A DNA stretch of 64,000 nt from Caulobacterales bacterium (GTDB lineage: Bacteria > Pseudomonadota > Alphaproteobacteria > Caulobacterales > Caulobacteraceae): positions 434,001 to 498,000 of the forward strand of contig JAFLCS010000001.1 in the NCBI GenBank assembly GCA_017302105.1, written 5' to 3'. Below, one piece after another: positions 45,606-54,880 of the stretch (the first letter of the stretch is position 1; each line of letters opens with the position of its first letter). A program made the position numbers and the translations under genes. The notes beneath the pieces were generated by a model, which worked only from the letters and a program-made list of their open reading frames with translations, did no database searches and was not told the origin of the DNA.

Positions 45606-46009
45606 TGCGGCAAGACCTGAACATCTGGGCGTTCAAGATCATCCGGCATCCCGTTGTTGTTATTGTCTTCGCCTTCGAACTCCGCCCCAGCGGGCAGACG
45701 CGCTCGCCGAACTGATAGATTCCTGAACGCAATGCGTGGCCGTACCACGACCCGAATTGCTGCCGTGGATCTCACTCGCGCCCGACCGCCACTAAGTCTG
45801 GTCGTCACGCGCGGGATACTGGGATCGACCGTGCCAAGCGGAACTTCCGGCTCGTCCGGAGCATCTGAAAAGACCAGGTTTTCAAGCCCCGAATAGTCGT
45901 AGGCTTCACTTTCAGAGGGCAGTCCATCGTTCTCGCGCGGCGGACCTGCGAGGACCGTCGAACCGCCAGCCAGCGAAAAAAGGAATGCAATTGCCATACA
46001 CTTGATCAT
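45602..46009 (-). CDS. Exported protein with Asp/Asn-rich calcium-loop-like motif
   Basis: A 135-residue secreted protein. The start MIKCMAIAFLFSLAGGSTVLAG is a signal peptide with GGAGG about 6 nt upstream of the ATG at 46009. The mature part is acidic at first (residues 22-60), then Arg-rich with alternating hydrophobic residues (RVTTRLSGGRARVRSTAAIR). Near the end GEDNNNNGMPDDLERPD resembles the Ca-binding loops seen in dockerin, thrombospondin type 3 and similar repeats. It is translationally coupled to the small membrane gene. Function is unknown and the composition suggests acquisition from elsewhere. Confidence 0.65.
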   Translation of the reverse strand: MIKCMAIAFLFSLAGGSTVLAGPPRENDGLPSESEAYDYSGLENLVFSDAPDEPEVPLGTVDPSIPRVTTRLSGGRARVRSTAAIRVVVRPRIAFRNLSVRRARLPAGAEFEGEDNNNNGMPDDLERPDVQVLPQ

Positions 46010-46406
46010 GGGAAGCCTCCATCTGGGTGGCGCATTGAAATGCCCCCCCTCCGGGAGTGGCAACCAAAAATGGCATACGGCCTAAACACAAGCATAATGG
46101 CTTGGTTGCGGTGGTGAAACTGGCAACGACGGCTGTGGTTCTCTCGCCACGGGATGAGTCGTAGAGCCTGGGACGGCGACGCCCCCCAATGAATCAATCA
46201 GTCGAAAGTACAGGTCGGTCAGAAAATAGGGGCGACTGAAACATGGATTTGGAATGGCGGGGCGATTTCGCTCCGCTGCCTATAAAGGTTTAGAGCTGTC
46301 GATCTCCAGCAAAGTCCTCCAAAGCCAAGCTGCTGCACGGTAGCGCATTCTTAGGGCGGATGCCGTTAGGCTTTGGGGGTCGAAATCACTGAGGTGAAGC
46401 GGATCC
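46010..46406. other. Non-coding stretch
   Basis: About 400 bases, less GC-rich than most of the window, between two divergently transcribed units. I see no convincing ORF, RNA gene or long repeat. It must hold the promoters of the exported-protein operon and the two-helix gene at 46407, but no clear -35/-10 pair stands out. Confidence 0.5.
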
Positions 46407-46772
46407 ATGCAGACGTTCTGGTATCTGGTGCTGTGGTTCGTGGCCGGGCTGGGCGCCCTGGGCGCGGGCGGGATCAGTCACTATGCCCAAGCCCATTTCA
46501 GCGCCTATGCGCCGCGCCTGTTCGATGGCGGCAAGATCAGCGACCTGGCGCTGAACGAGGTGCTCAGCCCGCAGCACAATCTTCTGGGCGAGTATGATGA
46601 GGCCGGATGGTGGACCTTTGACAGTTTTCGCAACTACGCCCTGCACGCCGCCGGCTGGCTGCTCATCGTGATCGTGACGGGTGTGGTCTACTGGCCGGAC
46701 CGGGTCCAGGCCCTGGCCCAGGTCTGCGTCGGCGCCGGCGTCGTCGGCTGGACCCCGGTGTTCTGCGGTTAG
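46407..46772 (+). CDS. Small membrane protein of unknown function
   Basis: A 121-residue protein with hydrophobic segments at about 4-25 (FWYLVLWFVAGLGALGAGGI) and 79-95 (AAGWLLIVIVTGVVYW) plus a weaker one at the C-terminus. The hydrophilic region between contains LFDGGKISDLALNEVLSPQH. No family is recognised. The DJ-1-like gene follows 53 nt downstream on the same strand. Confidence 0.6.
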   Translation: MQTFWYLVLWFVAGLGALGAGGISHYAQAHFSAYAPRLFDGGKISDLALNEVLSPQHNLLGEYDEAGWWTFDSFRNYALHAAGWLLIVIVTGVVYWPDRVQALAQVCVGAGVVGWTPVFCG

Positions 46773-46825
46773 GCCCCTTTCGACATCCGGCTTGGCTTGT
46801 CGGCCACACCGCCCGATGATGGGGC

Positions 46826-47515
46826 ATGGCCCGCCAGATCGCCCACGTCGTCACCAATGTCGCCCACTATGACGATCCGACCCACGCGACCGGTCTTTGG
46901 CTGTCGGAGCTGACCCATGCGTGGGACGTGTTCGAAGCGCTTGGGTTCGAACAGCGTATCGTCAGCCCCAGGGGCGGGGCCAGTCCGCTGGAGCCGCGAG
47001 CGCTGACATGGCCGCTGCTGGACGCCTCCGCGCGGGCCTGGCTGAACGATCCGGCCCGGATGGAATTGCTGGCGACGACGGCGCGCCCGGACCAGATCGA
47101 CGCCGAGACACTGGACGCCCTCTATTTCACCGGCGGCCATGCAGTGATGTGGGACTTTCCCGATAGCGTGGGCCTGCAGGCAATCACCCGCCGGGTGTGG
47201 GAGCGCGGCGGCGTCGTCTCGGCGGTCTGTCACGGCTATTGCGGCCTGCTGAACACGCGGCTGTCGGACGGAAATCTGTTGGTCGAAGGGCGTCGTCTGA
47301 CCGGCTTTTCCTGGACCGAGGAGGTGCTGGCGGGCGTGGCCTCCCGGATGCCCTACAACGCCGAGGCCGAGATGAAGCGGCGCGGCGCCCGCTATCAGAA
47401 GGCCGGCTTGCCCTTCGCGCCCTACAGCGTGGCCGACGGGCGGCTGGTGACGGGCCAGAATCCATTCTCGGCCAAGGCGACGGCCCAGCGTGTGGCGGCG
47501 CTGCTGGCCGGCTAG
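46826..47515 (+). CDS. DJ-1/PfpI family protein (class I glutamine amidotransferase-like)
   Basis: A 229-residue protein with the DJ-1/PfpI fold. The nucleophile elbow is SAVCHGYCGLLN (Cys135), with the acidic residue expected near the N-terminus and a TGLWLSELTHAWDVFEALGF region as in Hsp31-like glyoxalase III members. Such proteins detoxify methylglyoxal, act as chaperones or hydrolyse small amides. Length and the GLWLSELTHAWD motif put it closest to the YhbO/Hsp31-like group with a C-terminal NPFSAKATAQRVAALL. Neighbour downstream is 6S RNA. Confidence 0.88.
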   Translation: MARQIAHVVTNVAHYDDPTHATGLWLSELTHAWDVFEALGFEQRIVSPRGGASPLEPRALTWPLLDASARAWLNDPARMELLATTARPDQIDAETLDALYFTGGHAVMWDFPDSVGLQAITRRVWERGGVVSAVCHGYCGLLNTRLSDGNLLVEGRRLTGFSWTEEVLAGVASRMPYNAEAEMKRRGARYQKAGLPFAPYSVADGRLVTGQNPFSAKATAQRVAALLAG

Positions 47516-47557
47516 GCGGCGCTCTGGCGAGACGACGCGGCAGCGACTATATTCGCC

Positions 47558-47725
47558 CCCGGCGGTGGCTGCGGTTCCCGAGAGGGCACACAAACTCCAG
47601 CGACCTTAATCGTCTCGAAGGGAGCTGTCCCTGCCAGGGCTCGAGGGCCCAGGCACACGGTGCCCACCTGGTTATCCAGGTCGAGGGGGTTGAATCGCCC
47701 GACCGGTCCTCGCGGCCCCGCCACC
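47558..47725 (+). ncRNA. ssrS: 6S RNA
   Basis: A 168-nt candidate directly upstream of the 5-formyltetrahydrofolate cyclo-ligase gene, the standard place for 6S RNA in proteobacteria. The ends pair (GGTGGC near 47564 with GCCACC at 47720-47725), giving the closing stem. Inside, GAAGGGAGCTGTCCCTGCCA and GCCCACCTGGTTATCCAGGT are typical of alphaproteobacterial 6S. CTATAT at 47547 is a plausible -10. 6S RNA mimics an open promoter and sequesters sigma-70 RNA polymerase. Exact ends are estimates. Confidence 0.85.
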
Positions 47726-47744
47726 CTTGCCCTACAGTCCGGTC

Positions 47745-48296
47745 ATGACCTCCAAAGACGAGATGCGCGCCGCGGCGCGGGCGCTGCGAAAGCGGCTGGC
47801 GCAGGCGACGCCGGACGCGGCCGAGCGGCTGGCCGGCTATGCCGAGGCTTTGCCCGGCCGGGGCCTGATCGCCCTCTATAACGCTATCGGCGCCGAGCTG
47901 GACACCGGCCCACTCGCCCAGCGCCTCGTATTTGAAGGTCGCGATCTCTGCCTGCCGGTCGTCAGCGAACGGGATGCGCCCCTGAGCTTTCGCGCCTGGC
48001 GCCCCGGCGAGGCGCTGGCGCCGGATGCAGCGGGAATCCTGGCACCGGCGCCGTCGGCCCCGTTGGTGATCCCAGAGGTGATCCTGACGCCGCTGTTGGC
48101 CTTCGACGCCGAGAGCGGCCGGCTGGGCCAAGGCGGCGGCTATTATGATCGGACGTTTGCGGCCTATCCCGAGGCCGTCCGCATCGGCGTGGCCTATGCC
48201 GGGCAACGGGTCGACCGCGTGCCGATGGAGCCGCACGACATGCCCCTGCATGGCGTTCTGACCGAGACCGGCTATATCCCGGCCCGAAAGGGATGA
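47745..48296 (+). CDS. 5-formyltetrahydrofolate cyclo-ligase
   Basis: A 183-residue enzyme (YgfA/MTHFS family) converting 5-formyl-THF to 5,10-methenyl-THF with ATP. The signature GRLGQGGGYYDRTFA is the ATP/phosphate-binding region, and IPEVILTPLLAFDAE precedes it. The ATG at 47745 is chosen over 47727 because the earlier codon lies against the 3-prime end of the 6S RNA. The 6S-ygfA linkage is conserved across proteobacteria, where both can be processed from one transcript. The YmdB-like gene starts 4 nt after its stop. Confidence 0.94.
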   Translation: MTSKDEMRAAARALRKRLAQATPDAAERLAGYAEALPGRGLIALYNAIGAELDTGPLAQRLVFEGRDLCLPVVSERDAPLSFRAWRPGEALAPDAAGILAPAPSAPLVIPEVILTPLLAFDAESGRLGQGGGYYDRTFAAYPEAVRIGVAYAGQRVDRVPMEPHDMPLHGVLTETGYIPARKG

Positions 48297-48300
48297 ACGG

Positions 48301-49122
48301 ATGCGCCTGGCCTTCTTTGGAGACGTTGTTGGCAAGTCGGGCCGCGACGGGATTTCGGACTATCTGCCGGGCCTGCGCCGGGACCTGAAGCTCGACTTCG
48401 TGGTGGTCAACGCCGAGAACGCCGCCGGCGGCTTCGGCATTACCGAGAATACCGCGCGCCAGCTGTTCGACGCGGGGGCCGACTGCCTGACGCTGGGAAA
48501 TCATTCGTGGGATCAGCGCGAGGCCCTGACCTATATCGTGCGCGAGCCGCGTCTTCTCAGGCCGGCCAACTATCCGCACCTGATGGATGCGCCGGGCCGG
48601 GGGGCGGATGTCTTCACCCTGGATGACGGGCGCCGGGTCCTGGTGATCTCGGTGCTGGGCCGGGTCCATATGGATCCGATGGATGACCCGTTCTCGGCGG
48701 TCGAGCGTGAGCTGAACGCCGCGCCGCTGGGCGTCGTGGCGGACGCCGTCATCGTCGATGTTCACGCCGAGGCGACCAGTGAGAAGATGGCCATGGGCCA
48801 TTTCTGCGACGGCCGGGCCAGTCTGGTGGTCGGCACGCACACCCATGTCCCGACGGCGGACTGTCAGATCCTGAGCGGCGGCACCGCCTATCAGACCGAC
48901 GCCGGCGGCTGCTGCGACTATGATTCCGTGATCGGCAACGACAAGGAAGAGCCGCTGCGGCGCTTCACCACCCGGTTGTCGGGCGGGCGCTACGCCCCGG
49001 CCTCGGGGCCGGCGACCATCTGTGGCGTGTTTGTCGAGACCGACGACCGGACCGGACTGGCCACGCGGGTCGAGCCGATCCGCATGGGCGGCCGGCTGAG
49101 CCAGAGCGTGCCGACGCTCTAG
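48301..49122 (+). CDS. YmdB-like metallophosphoesterase (TIGR00282 family)
   Basis: A 273-residue dimetal phosphoesterase starting MRLAFFGDVVGKSGRD. Metal ligands are visible in FFGDVVGK, VVNAENAAGG, LGNHSWDQRE, VDVHAEATSEK and VVGTHTHVPTAD. B. subtilis YmdB hydrolyses 2-prime,3-prime-cyclic nucleotides and influences biofilm and sporulation. The coupling to the cyclo-ligase gene (4-nt gap) is common in alphaproteobacteria. The substrate in this organism is not known. Confidence 0.93.
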   Translation: MRLAFFGDVVGKSGRDGISDYLPGLRRDLKLDFVVVNAENAAGGFGITENTARQLFDAGADCLTLGNHSWDQREALTYIVREPRLLRPANYPHLMDAPGRGADVFTLDDGRRVLVISVLGRVHMDPMDDPFSAVERELNAAPLGVVADAVIVDVHAEATSEKMAMGHFCDGRASLVVGTHTHVPTADCQILSGGTAYQTDAGGCCDYDSVIGNDKEEPLRRFTTRLSGGRYAPASGPATICGVFVETDDRTGLATRVEPIRMGGRLSQSVPTL

Positions 49123-49224
49123 CCGATCAGGAACAGGCCGCCGTCGCGCTCGACCTGCTCGCGCCGGATCTGGGCGATCTCGGCGACCGGCCCGCCCAAG
49201 GCTGGGGGGCCGGATCCAACGGCA

Positions 49225-51366
49225 TCATCGCCGGGCCAGGTCCAGCAGCAAGGCGTAGGCGCGGGCGCGAAAATTGATTTCGGCGCCGACCGACCCGCCG
49301 AAATGGCCGCGATCAAAATCGACCCGGAAATAGACGTCGCCGCTGTCGGGAGCCGCTGCGGCGCGGAGCCGAGCCGCCGTCTTGGCCGAATGCCAGACCG
49401 CTACGCGGCTATCGTTGGCACCGTGCTCGAGCAGTACCGTCGGATAGCGCACGCCGTCCTGGATGTGATGGTAGGTGTCCATGGCGTACAGGCCCAGAAA
49501 GCCGGACTTGGTCGCGGTCGACCCGAACTCCGGGACATTGGCCACGCCGTTGGTTTCGGCTTCGAAGCGCACGGCGTTGAGCAGGCCGACCTGGGAAATG
49601 ACCAGCGCGAACAAATCCGGCCGCTCGGTCATCGCCCGGCCCACCGCGATGCCCCCGGCCGAGGCGCCCATTATCCCCAGGCGGTCCGTGTCGGTCCAGC
49701 CGTTGGCGACGAGATGTTCGGCGCAGTCGATCAGGTCGCGCCAGGTGTTGGGCTTGGTCGCCCCCTTGCCGGCCTCCCACCACAGCCGGCCGCGTTCGCC
49801 ACCGCCCCGGACGTGGGCGATGGCCACGACGCCGTCGCGTTCGAGCAGCGCCAGGGCCAGCGGATCGAAGTCCGCCGCCATGGACTCGCCATAGGCCCCA
49901 TAGACCCGGATCATGCACGGTGCCGCGCCATTGCGGGCCAGACCGCGGCGGGCGATCACCGTCAGCGGCACTCGCGTCCGGTCGCGCGCGACGACGAGCT
50001 CGCGTCGGACCTCATAGTCCGACACGTCGACGCGGGACGGGCTTGTCAGCTGGATGCGCTCGGACGCGCCGGCAGCGTTGATCCGCCAGATCGACAGTGG
50101 CTCCAGCCAGGTCGTCTGATAGACAAAGACCTCATCGGGTCCCTCGCCGTAGGCCAGATCCTGGATGGCACCTTGCACCGGCAGGGAAAGCTCGAGCCCG
50201 TCGCCCTCATTGGAGATGAAAAAGAGCTGGGAGTAGCCGTCTCCGTCGACAGAGACATAGAGGCCGTGGTCGACCAGGCTGGACTGGTTGAACAGGCCGC
50301 CACGGAACGTCGCCATGGTGGTCTCGAGGTTCGGGTTCGCCGCCGACAGATCCCGGCGGCCGACCGCGCCGGTGTCTTCTCCGGTGGCCCCCCAGACCCA
50401 CAATTCATCACCCTTGATGGCGTAGTCGGGGAATCCCTGATCCGGCGAATAGGTCTCGATCCATCTGGGCAGCCCGGCCAGCACATCCTCAAGCCTGGCC
50501 CGCCATAGGCCCTTGTTGGCCAAGGTGCTGGTCTCGGCCGTTACCCACGAGCTGTTGCGGAAGGTGCGAAGCGTGACGCCGTCATACGGGTCGACGCGGA
50601 CGCGCGGATCGGCACCGCGCGCTAGGATAACGCGATCTTGCGACGGGTCGTCGCCCAGCCGGTGGTATCGGCTGCTGATGTCAGCGCGATAGGCCTGGGT
50701 GCCGAACTCGCCCTCGCCCCCGTGCGAATAGAAGAAGCCGGACCCGTCGGCGACCCAGGCTGGACCCGGCGCGATCGCGCCCTCGATCCGTTCAGCGAGC
50801 AGCGTGCCGGATTCGACGTCCAGGATATGGATCACCGCCTCTTCAGTTCCGTCCCGGCCCAGGCCCAGCGAGATGAAGCGCTCGTCTGGCGACACCGACC
50901 AGAACACCAGCGACAGCGCGTCGTTCGGGCCGGCCAGCTCCACCGGATCGAAGACAATGCGCTCGCGCCCGCCTTCGCGCGCGACCACGACCGGCCAGGA
51001 CGCATCCGGTGCCTGGCGTAGGAACAGGAACCGATCGCCACGCTGATAGGGCAGAGACACCATGGCGTGGTCGGCGCCCAGCTCACCCAACCGTGAGAGC
51101 AGGGAGGCATGGTCGGGTAGCGCCTCCAACGCCGTGCGCGCGTGAGCATCGTTGGCGCGCAGCCACGGTAGCCAGTCTGGATCGGAGGGTGCCTCCATCC
51201 AACGATAGGGATCGACGACCGTGCGGTCGAAATAGGTGTCGGAGACCGGCTCGAGCCGCGCCTGCGGTCCTGAGGCGAGCTGGCGGGCATTGACGCGCAG
51301 GCCGGCAGCGGCGGCGGTGACCGCCACGGTCGCACCCAGCAGAAATCGACGACGGTTCAGTTGCAT
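49225..51366 (-). CDS. Exported prolyl oligopeptidase family (S9) serine peptidase
   Basis: A 713-residue protein with a Tat signal (MQLNRRRFLLGATVAVTAAA). A seven-bladed propeller (about residues 70-440) precedes an alpha/beta-hydrolase domain. The nucleophile is in GIMGASAGGIAVG (Ser569) and the catalytic His probably in DFDRGHFGGS near the C-terminus. The fold cleaves short proline-containing peptides or related oligopeptides in the periplasm. Length is typical (about 700). It stands between the phosphoesterase and pyrophosphatase genes; the 102 nt beyond its stop have no supported gene. Confidence 0.92.
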   Translation of the reverse strand: MQLNRRRFLLGATVAVTAAAAGLRVNARQLASGPQARLEPVSDTYFDRTVVDPYRWMEAPSDPDWLPWLRANDAHARTALEALPDHASLLSRLGELGADHAMVSLPYQRGDRFLFLRQAPDASWPVVVAREGGRERIVFDPVELAGPNDALSLVFWSVSPDERFISLGLGRDGTEEAVIHILDVESGTLLAERIEGAIAPGPAWVADGSGFFYSHGGEGEFGTQAYRADISSRYHRLGDDPSQDRVILARGADPRVRVDPYDGVTLRTFRNSSWVTAETSTLANKGLWRARLEDVLAGLPRWIETYSPDQGFPDYAIKGDELWVWGATGEDTGAVGRRDLSAANPNLETTMATFRGGLFNQSSLVDHGLYVSVDGDGYSQLFFISNEGDGLELSLPVQGAIQDLAYGEGPDEVFVYQTTWLEPLSIWRINAAGASERIQLTSPSRVDVSDYEVRRELVVARDRTRVPLTVIARRGLARNGAAPCMIRVYGAYGESMAADFDPLALALLERDGVVAIAHVRGGGERGRLWWEAGKGATKPNTWRDLIDCAEHLVANGWTDTDRLGIMGASAGGIAVGRAMTERPDLFALVISQVGLLNAVRFEAETNGVANVPEFGSTATKSGFLGLYAMDTYHHIQDGVRYPTVLLEHGANDSRVAVWHSAKTAARLRAAAAPDSGDVYFRVDFDRGHFGGSVGAEINFRARAYALLLDLARR

Positions 51367-51434
51367 GGCCCCTCTGCCCGCAACTTTCAGATCAGAGGAC
51401 CGGAGCGGTCAACTGACAATTTCGGGCGGGAAGT

Positions 51435-51968
51435 TCAGCCCTCGGCGGCGGCGCGGGCGATGCCGTCGGTGATCATCCGATGGGCTTCGGCCTTGTCGCC
51501 CCAGCGCTTTATCTTGACCCACTTGCCCGGCTCCAGGTCCTTGTAGTGGGAGAAGAAGTGCTCGATCTGCTGGATGGTGATCTCGGGCATATCCGAGATT
51601 TCCTCGACCCCGGCGTAGCGGGCGGTGATCTTGGCCGAGGGCACGGCGATGATCTTCTCGTCCTCGCCGGCGTTATCCTCCATGACCAGTACGCCGATCG
51701 GCTTGACCGACATGATGGCACCCGGAACGATGGCGCGGGTGTTGGCGATCAGCACATCGACCGGATCGCCGTCGCCGGACAGGGTGCCGGGGATGAAGCC
51801 GTAATTCCCCGGATAGCGCATGGGCGTATAGAGGAACCGGTCCACGATCAGGGCACCAGAAGCCTTGTCCATCTCGTATTTGATCGGCTCGCCGCCGATC
51901 GGCACCTCGATCACAACATTGACGTCGTGGGGCGGGTTGGATCCGACGGGAATGGCGTCCAGGCGCAT
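51435..51968 (-). CDS. ppa: Inorganic pyrophosphatase (family I)
   Basis: A 177-residue cytosolic enzyme of the soluble family I type. The metal-binding signature [10 protein letters not shown] is visible, with [17 protein letters not shown] and [12 protein letters not shown] before it. It hydrolyses pyrophosphate to drive biosynthetic reactions. The start [16 protein letters not shown] fits family members. It is monocistronic by spacing, with 59 nt to the S9 peptidase's divergent-side end and 60 nt to the next gene. Confidence 0.96.
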   Translation of the reverse strand: MRLDAIPVGSNPPHDVNVVIEVPIGGEPIKYEMDKASGALIVDRFLYTPMRYPGNYGFIPGTLSGDGDPVDVLIANTRAIVPGAIMSVKPIGVLVMEDNAGEDEKIIAVPSAKITARYAGVEEISDMPEITIQQIEHFFSHYKDLEPGKWVKIKRWGDKAEAHRMITDGIARAAAEG

Positions 51969-52028
51969 GACAGCTCCGAAAAAAGAGAGGCGCGCCCTCT
52001 AGACCGAACTGGCTCCCGGCAAAAGCCT

Positions 52029-52214
52029 TCAGTCGCGAATTCGTCCCAGAAGCGCCAGAACACCGACCGCCGCCAGGATGCCCAGACCGAAGGCGGCCAG
52101 GGTCGCCCCGGTTGCCTCGACCGGTGAAAGCCTCACCTGGGCGCGCTGCCAGTGGACGATCTCGCCGGCTTCGTCTTCGTCGATCACGAACGCATCGTCG
52201 TTCGGGTCTGTCAT
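52029..52214 (-). CDS. Small single-helix membrane protein
   Basis: A 61-residue protein. The N-terminal half is acidic (MTDPNDDAFVIDEDEAGEIV), the C-terminal half one helix (TLAAFGLGILAAVGVLALLG) and the end basic. The start at 52214 follows a clear AGGGAG; the frame is open upstream but lacks family-like residues. Likely an inner-membrane protein with the acidic part in the cytoplasm or periplasm. No family recognised. The nitrobindin-like gene lies 38 nt upstream on the same strand. Confidence 0.65.
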   Translation of the reverse strand: MTDPNDDAFVIDEDEAGEIVHWQRAQVRLSPVEATGATLAAFGLGILAAVGVLALLGRIRD

Positions 52215-52252
52215 GGCCGCTCTCCCTTGATGACTGCGAAATCCGTCAATCG

Positions 52253-52903
52253 CTAGGCGGTTCCCCTGGCCTGGGCCAGACGCTGGGACCATGGCGTCGG
52301 ATCGGGGCCGGCGATACGGGTCAGGGTGTTGGTGTCATGATGGTCGAAGGTGCCGGGCTGCCCGTGGACGGCCAGGCTCGTGCGGGCGACATAGCTCCAG
52401 CTTCCGTCGGGGTTGAAGGTGACGGTCAGGCTATAGCTGTCCGTGCGGAAAGCCTCTTCCAGAAATACGTTGGAACAGATGCCGTAGTCGGTGCGGCCGC
52501 GCACGGCGCTGACGACCAGGGTGTCGTCGCCCGGCTTGGCGTAGCCCGAGGCCATGGCAATCTGACCGCGTGGAATGGCCAGGGTCTGAAGGATCAGGCC
52601 CGTCGCGGGCTCATAGAGCCAGTAGCCGACCTGATCGTGAAAGGTGATGAGTTCCTCATCGGTCGTGATGTGGGTGTGATAGCGCAGGCCGTAGAACAGC
52701 TGCGGGCCGTTGGTCTGGGGGTCGATCGGCTGAAGGACATAGCGCTCGTTGAAGGTCCGGCGCTCAGGTCCGTCGGCCTTGGGATTGACGTCGACCCCCT
52801 TGCGGCCTTCCCAGACACCGGCCAGCCGGGCCAGAGGTCCGAGATGAGCCAGGGTGTCCGGAGAACTGTCCGGCTCGGTAAAGATGTCATCGGGTATCGG
52901 CAT
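52253..52903 (-). CDS. Nitrobindin-like haem-binding beta-barrel protein
   Basis: A 216-residue protein with an FABP/nitrobindin (THAP4 haem-binding) type barrel: LARLAGVWEGRKGVDVNPKA gives the GxWxG signature, and HDQVGYWLYEPATGLILQTL with IPRGQIAMASGY the central strands. Nitrobindins hold ferric haem and can isomerise peroxynitrite. A proximal His is not identified with confidence, so haem binding is inference from family. It is divergent from the yebC gene across 105 nt. Confidence 0.78.
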   Translation of the reverse strand: MPIPDDIFTEPDSSPDTLAHLGPLARLAGVWEGRKGVDVNPKADGPERRTFNERYVLQPIDPQTNGPQLFYGLRYHTHITTDEELITFHDQVGYWLYEPATGLILQTLAIPRGQIAMASGYAKPGDDTLVVSAVRGRTDYGICSNVFLEEAFRTDSYSLTVTFNPDGSWSYVARTSLAVHGQPGTFDHHDTNTLTRIAGPDPTPWSQRLAQARGTA

Positions 52904-53008
52904 GGAGTGTCCGTCTGTTCAGGTTTAAGCCGCACCTGCCCCGGATGACAGGGGCGCCAGCATCGGCTACATCGCCGCCTCCATACACGCATAGCCTTTC
53001 GGACGACC

Positions 53009-53782
53009 ATGGCCGGCCATTCCAAATTCAAGAACATCATGCACCGCAAGGGGCGCGCCGACGCGGTCCGCTCCAAGCTGTTCAGCCGTCTGTCGCGCGA
53101 GATCACCGTGGCGGCCAAGTCGGGCCTGCCGGATCCGGCATTGAACCCGCGCCTGCGCCTGGCGGTGAACAACGCCAAGGCCGAAAGCCTGCCCAAGGAC
53201 GTGATCCAGCGCGCCATCAGCCGAGCCGCCGGCGGTGAGGCCGATACGATGGAGGAGATCCGCTATGAGGGCCGTGGCCCCGGCGGTGTTCAGGTCGTGG
53301 TCGAGGTCCTGACCGACAATCGCAACCGGGCGGCTTCGAACGTGCGGGCGGCCTTCACCAAATACGGCGGTCAGCTGGGCGAAACCGGTTCGGTCACCTT
53401 CATGTGGGATCGGGTCGGAAAGATCATCTATTCGGCTGAGGCTGGGTCGGAGGACGCCGTGATGGAGGCCGCTATCGAGGCCGGTGCCCAGGACGTCGAG
53501 AGTGATCTGGTCAAGCCGGACATCTATGAAGATGCGCCGGGTCACACCATCTGGACCGCTTTCGAGGATCTGAACGAGGTGGCCGAGGCCATGTCCAAGG
53601 CACTGGGTGATCCCAAGTCGACCGCCATCGTGTGGAAACCACAATCCGAGGTGCCGCTGACCGGAGACCCCGTGGGAACCCTGTTCAAACTGCTCGATGC
53701 CCTGGATGCCGAGGATGACGTGCAGCAGGTCTATTCCAACGAAGACATCTCTGAGGAAGATGCCGCCACATACGCGGGTTGA
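53009..53782 (+). CDS. YebC/PmpR family protein
   Basis: A 257-residue member of the TACO1/YebC family, starting [20 protein letters not shown] and containing [20 protein letters not shown]. It is usually annotated as a transcriptional regulator; recent work on the family links it to translation of proline-rich or stalling sequences. Residue length is standard (about 245-250 plus a short C-terminal tail). The start is the conserved MAGHSK. Nearby holliday-junction genes (ruvC), often adjacent in other bacteria, are absent. Confidence 0.95.
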   Translation: MAGHSKFKNIMHRKGRADAVRSKLFSRLSREITVAAKSGLPDPALNPRLRLAVNNAKAESLPKDVIQRAISRAAGGEADTMEEIRYEGRGPGGVQVVVEVLTDNRNRAASNVRAAFTKYGGQLGETGSVTFMWDRVGKIIYSAEAGSEDAVMEAAIEAGAQDVESDLVKPDIYEDAPGHTIWTAFEDLNEVAEAMSKALGDPKSTAIVWKPQSEVPLTGDPVGTLFKLLDALDAEDDVQQVYSNEDISEEDAATYAG

Positions 53783-53986
53783 GGCCGGGCGGCGGCGCGA
53801 AGGTAAGGCGCGGGAGCGGTGTCCGATTTCCGGCCAGTTCGCCCGGTAGGAGAATTTCCCTGCGCCCCCAAATCCCAACCGAGCGGTTGAAGAGCCCTGC
53901 CCCATTCCGGGTCATGTCGGGCTGGACTGCGGTGGGCTCGCTACCTAGATGCGGCGCCCCTCCCCACGACCAAGTTCAACAGTATT

Positions 53987-54247
53987 ATGGCTTACAGAAA
54001 TCCCGAAGATGTGCCGAGCACGGAAGTGCTCGCTCTCCGTGCCACCGTGCGCGCACTGGCCCGCGTCCAGGGCCGGCGGTCACCGGCCGCGCTTCGCGAA
54101 CTCGTTCAGGCCCTGGCCGAAGAGACCGGGCGGCTCGGTGAAAACCTTCAGAACTACGATCAAGCCGGCCGTGAGGCCGCCGACAAGGCCGGTCGTCTCC
54201 TGGCCGACCTGATCGCCGAGCTGATGGAAGAAGCCCAGCCCGCCTGA
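53987..54247 (+). CDS. Small helical hypothetical protein
   Basis: An 86-residue protein, probably a coiled coil or helical bundle: STEVLALRATVRALARVQGR, then AALRELVQALAEETGRLGEN and a last helix ending LLADLIAELMEEAQPA. It has no membrane helix and no recognised domain. Codon composition is like the surrounding genes, which supports coding. The 204 nt between it and yebC have no supported gene. Confidence 0.6.
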   Translation: MAYRNPEDVPSTEVLALRATVRALARVQGRRSPAALRELVQALAEETGRLGENLQNYDQAGREAADKAGRLLADLIAELMEEAQPA

Positions 54248-54321
54248 CCGAGGCGGCGGGCACGATCTTGCCGCTCGCCTGGATCGTTGCCTTGCAACGG
54301 GTCGGAACCTGCGGCGGTATT

Positions 54322-54771
54322 TCAGCGCGCCATCATCCGGTGAACGTGCTCGAACTCGCGCACCAGACCCCTGGAGAAGGCCAGGTTCTGGCCTCGGGAC
54401 AGGACGTCGTAGCAGAGCTGATAGCCGCCCTCGACGCGCTCGATCTCGCCGATCTTCTCCAGATATTCCAGCCGACGGCGGACCGATTCACGCGCCAGAC
54501 CACAGGACGCTGCCACGGCGCGTCCGCTGATGGGTCGGAACCACTCGCGCGGCAGGGGACCGTCCATCATCTGTTCATAGGCGGTGTTGTTGCGGTGGAC
54601 GACCGACAGGCTGCCGGCGGCGACGGTGAGAAAGACCGCCACCGTCCCCATGTCCTCGTCGGGGAAGTGATCTATGACCAGCCGCTGGATCCTCAGAAGG
54701 GCCTCGACGGCGCGCAGGACTTTCAGACGCTCGCCTCGTTCGATCTCAGTCCCTGGTTCGGCGTCCATCAT
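54322..54771 (-). CDS. Winged-helix-like putative transcriptional regulator
   Basis: A 149-residue protein with a helical N-terminal region (to about 75) and a probable HTH at about 78-115 (ISGRAVAASCGLARESVRRR, then LEYLEKIGEIERVEGGYQL, the second having wing character). An ATG one codon further on also could serve as the start. The divergent neighbour is the cation/proton antiporter gene across 109 nt, a possible target. No ligand domain is recognised. Confidence 0.68.
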   Translation of the reverse strand: MMDAEPGTEIERGERLKVLRAVEALLRIQRLVIDHFPDEDMGTVAVFLTVAAGSLSVVHRNNTAYEQMMDGPLPREWFRPISGRAVAASCGLARESVRRRLEYLEKIGEIERVEGGYQLCYDVLSRGQNLAFSRGLVREFEHVHRMMAR

Positions 54772-54880
54772 GCTGGCCTCTCTGGATAACGCGGGTCTAG
54801 ATTGGGTTTCTGTCCAACGTCTGAACCGGATGCGGGTTCGGTTGGCCGGTTGAATTTCTCAAAGGGACGCGGGCTGACGG

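Noticed and set aside
49119..49224. Reverse frame ending IRREQVERDGGLFLIG after the S9 peptidase
   Set aside because: The tail looks protein-like but has no start codon of its own outside the peptidase gene and no family; at most a vestige.
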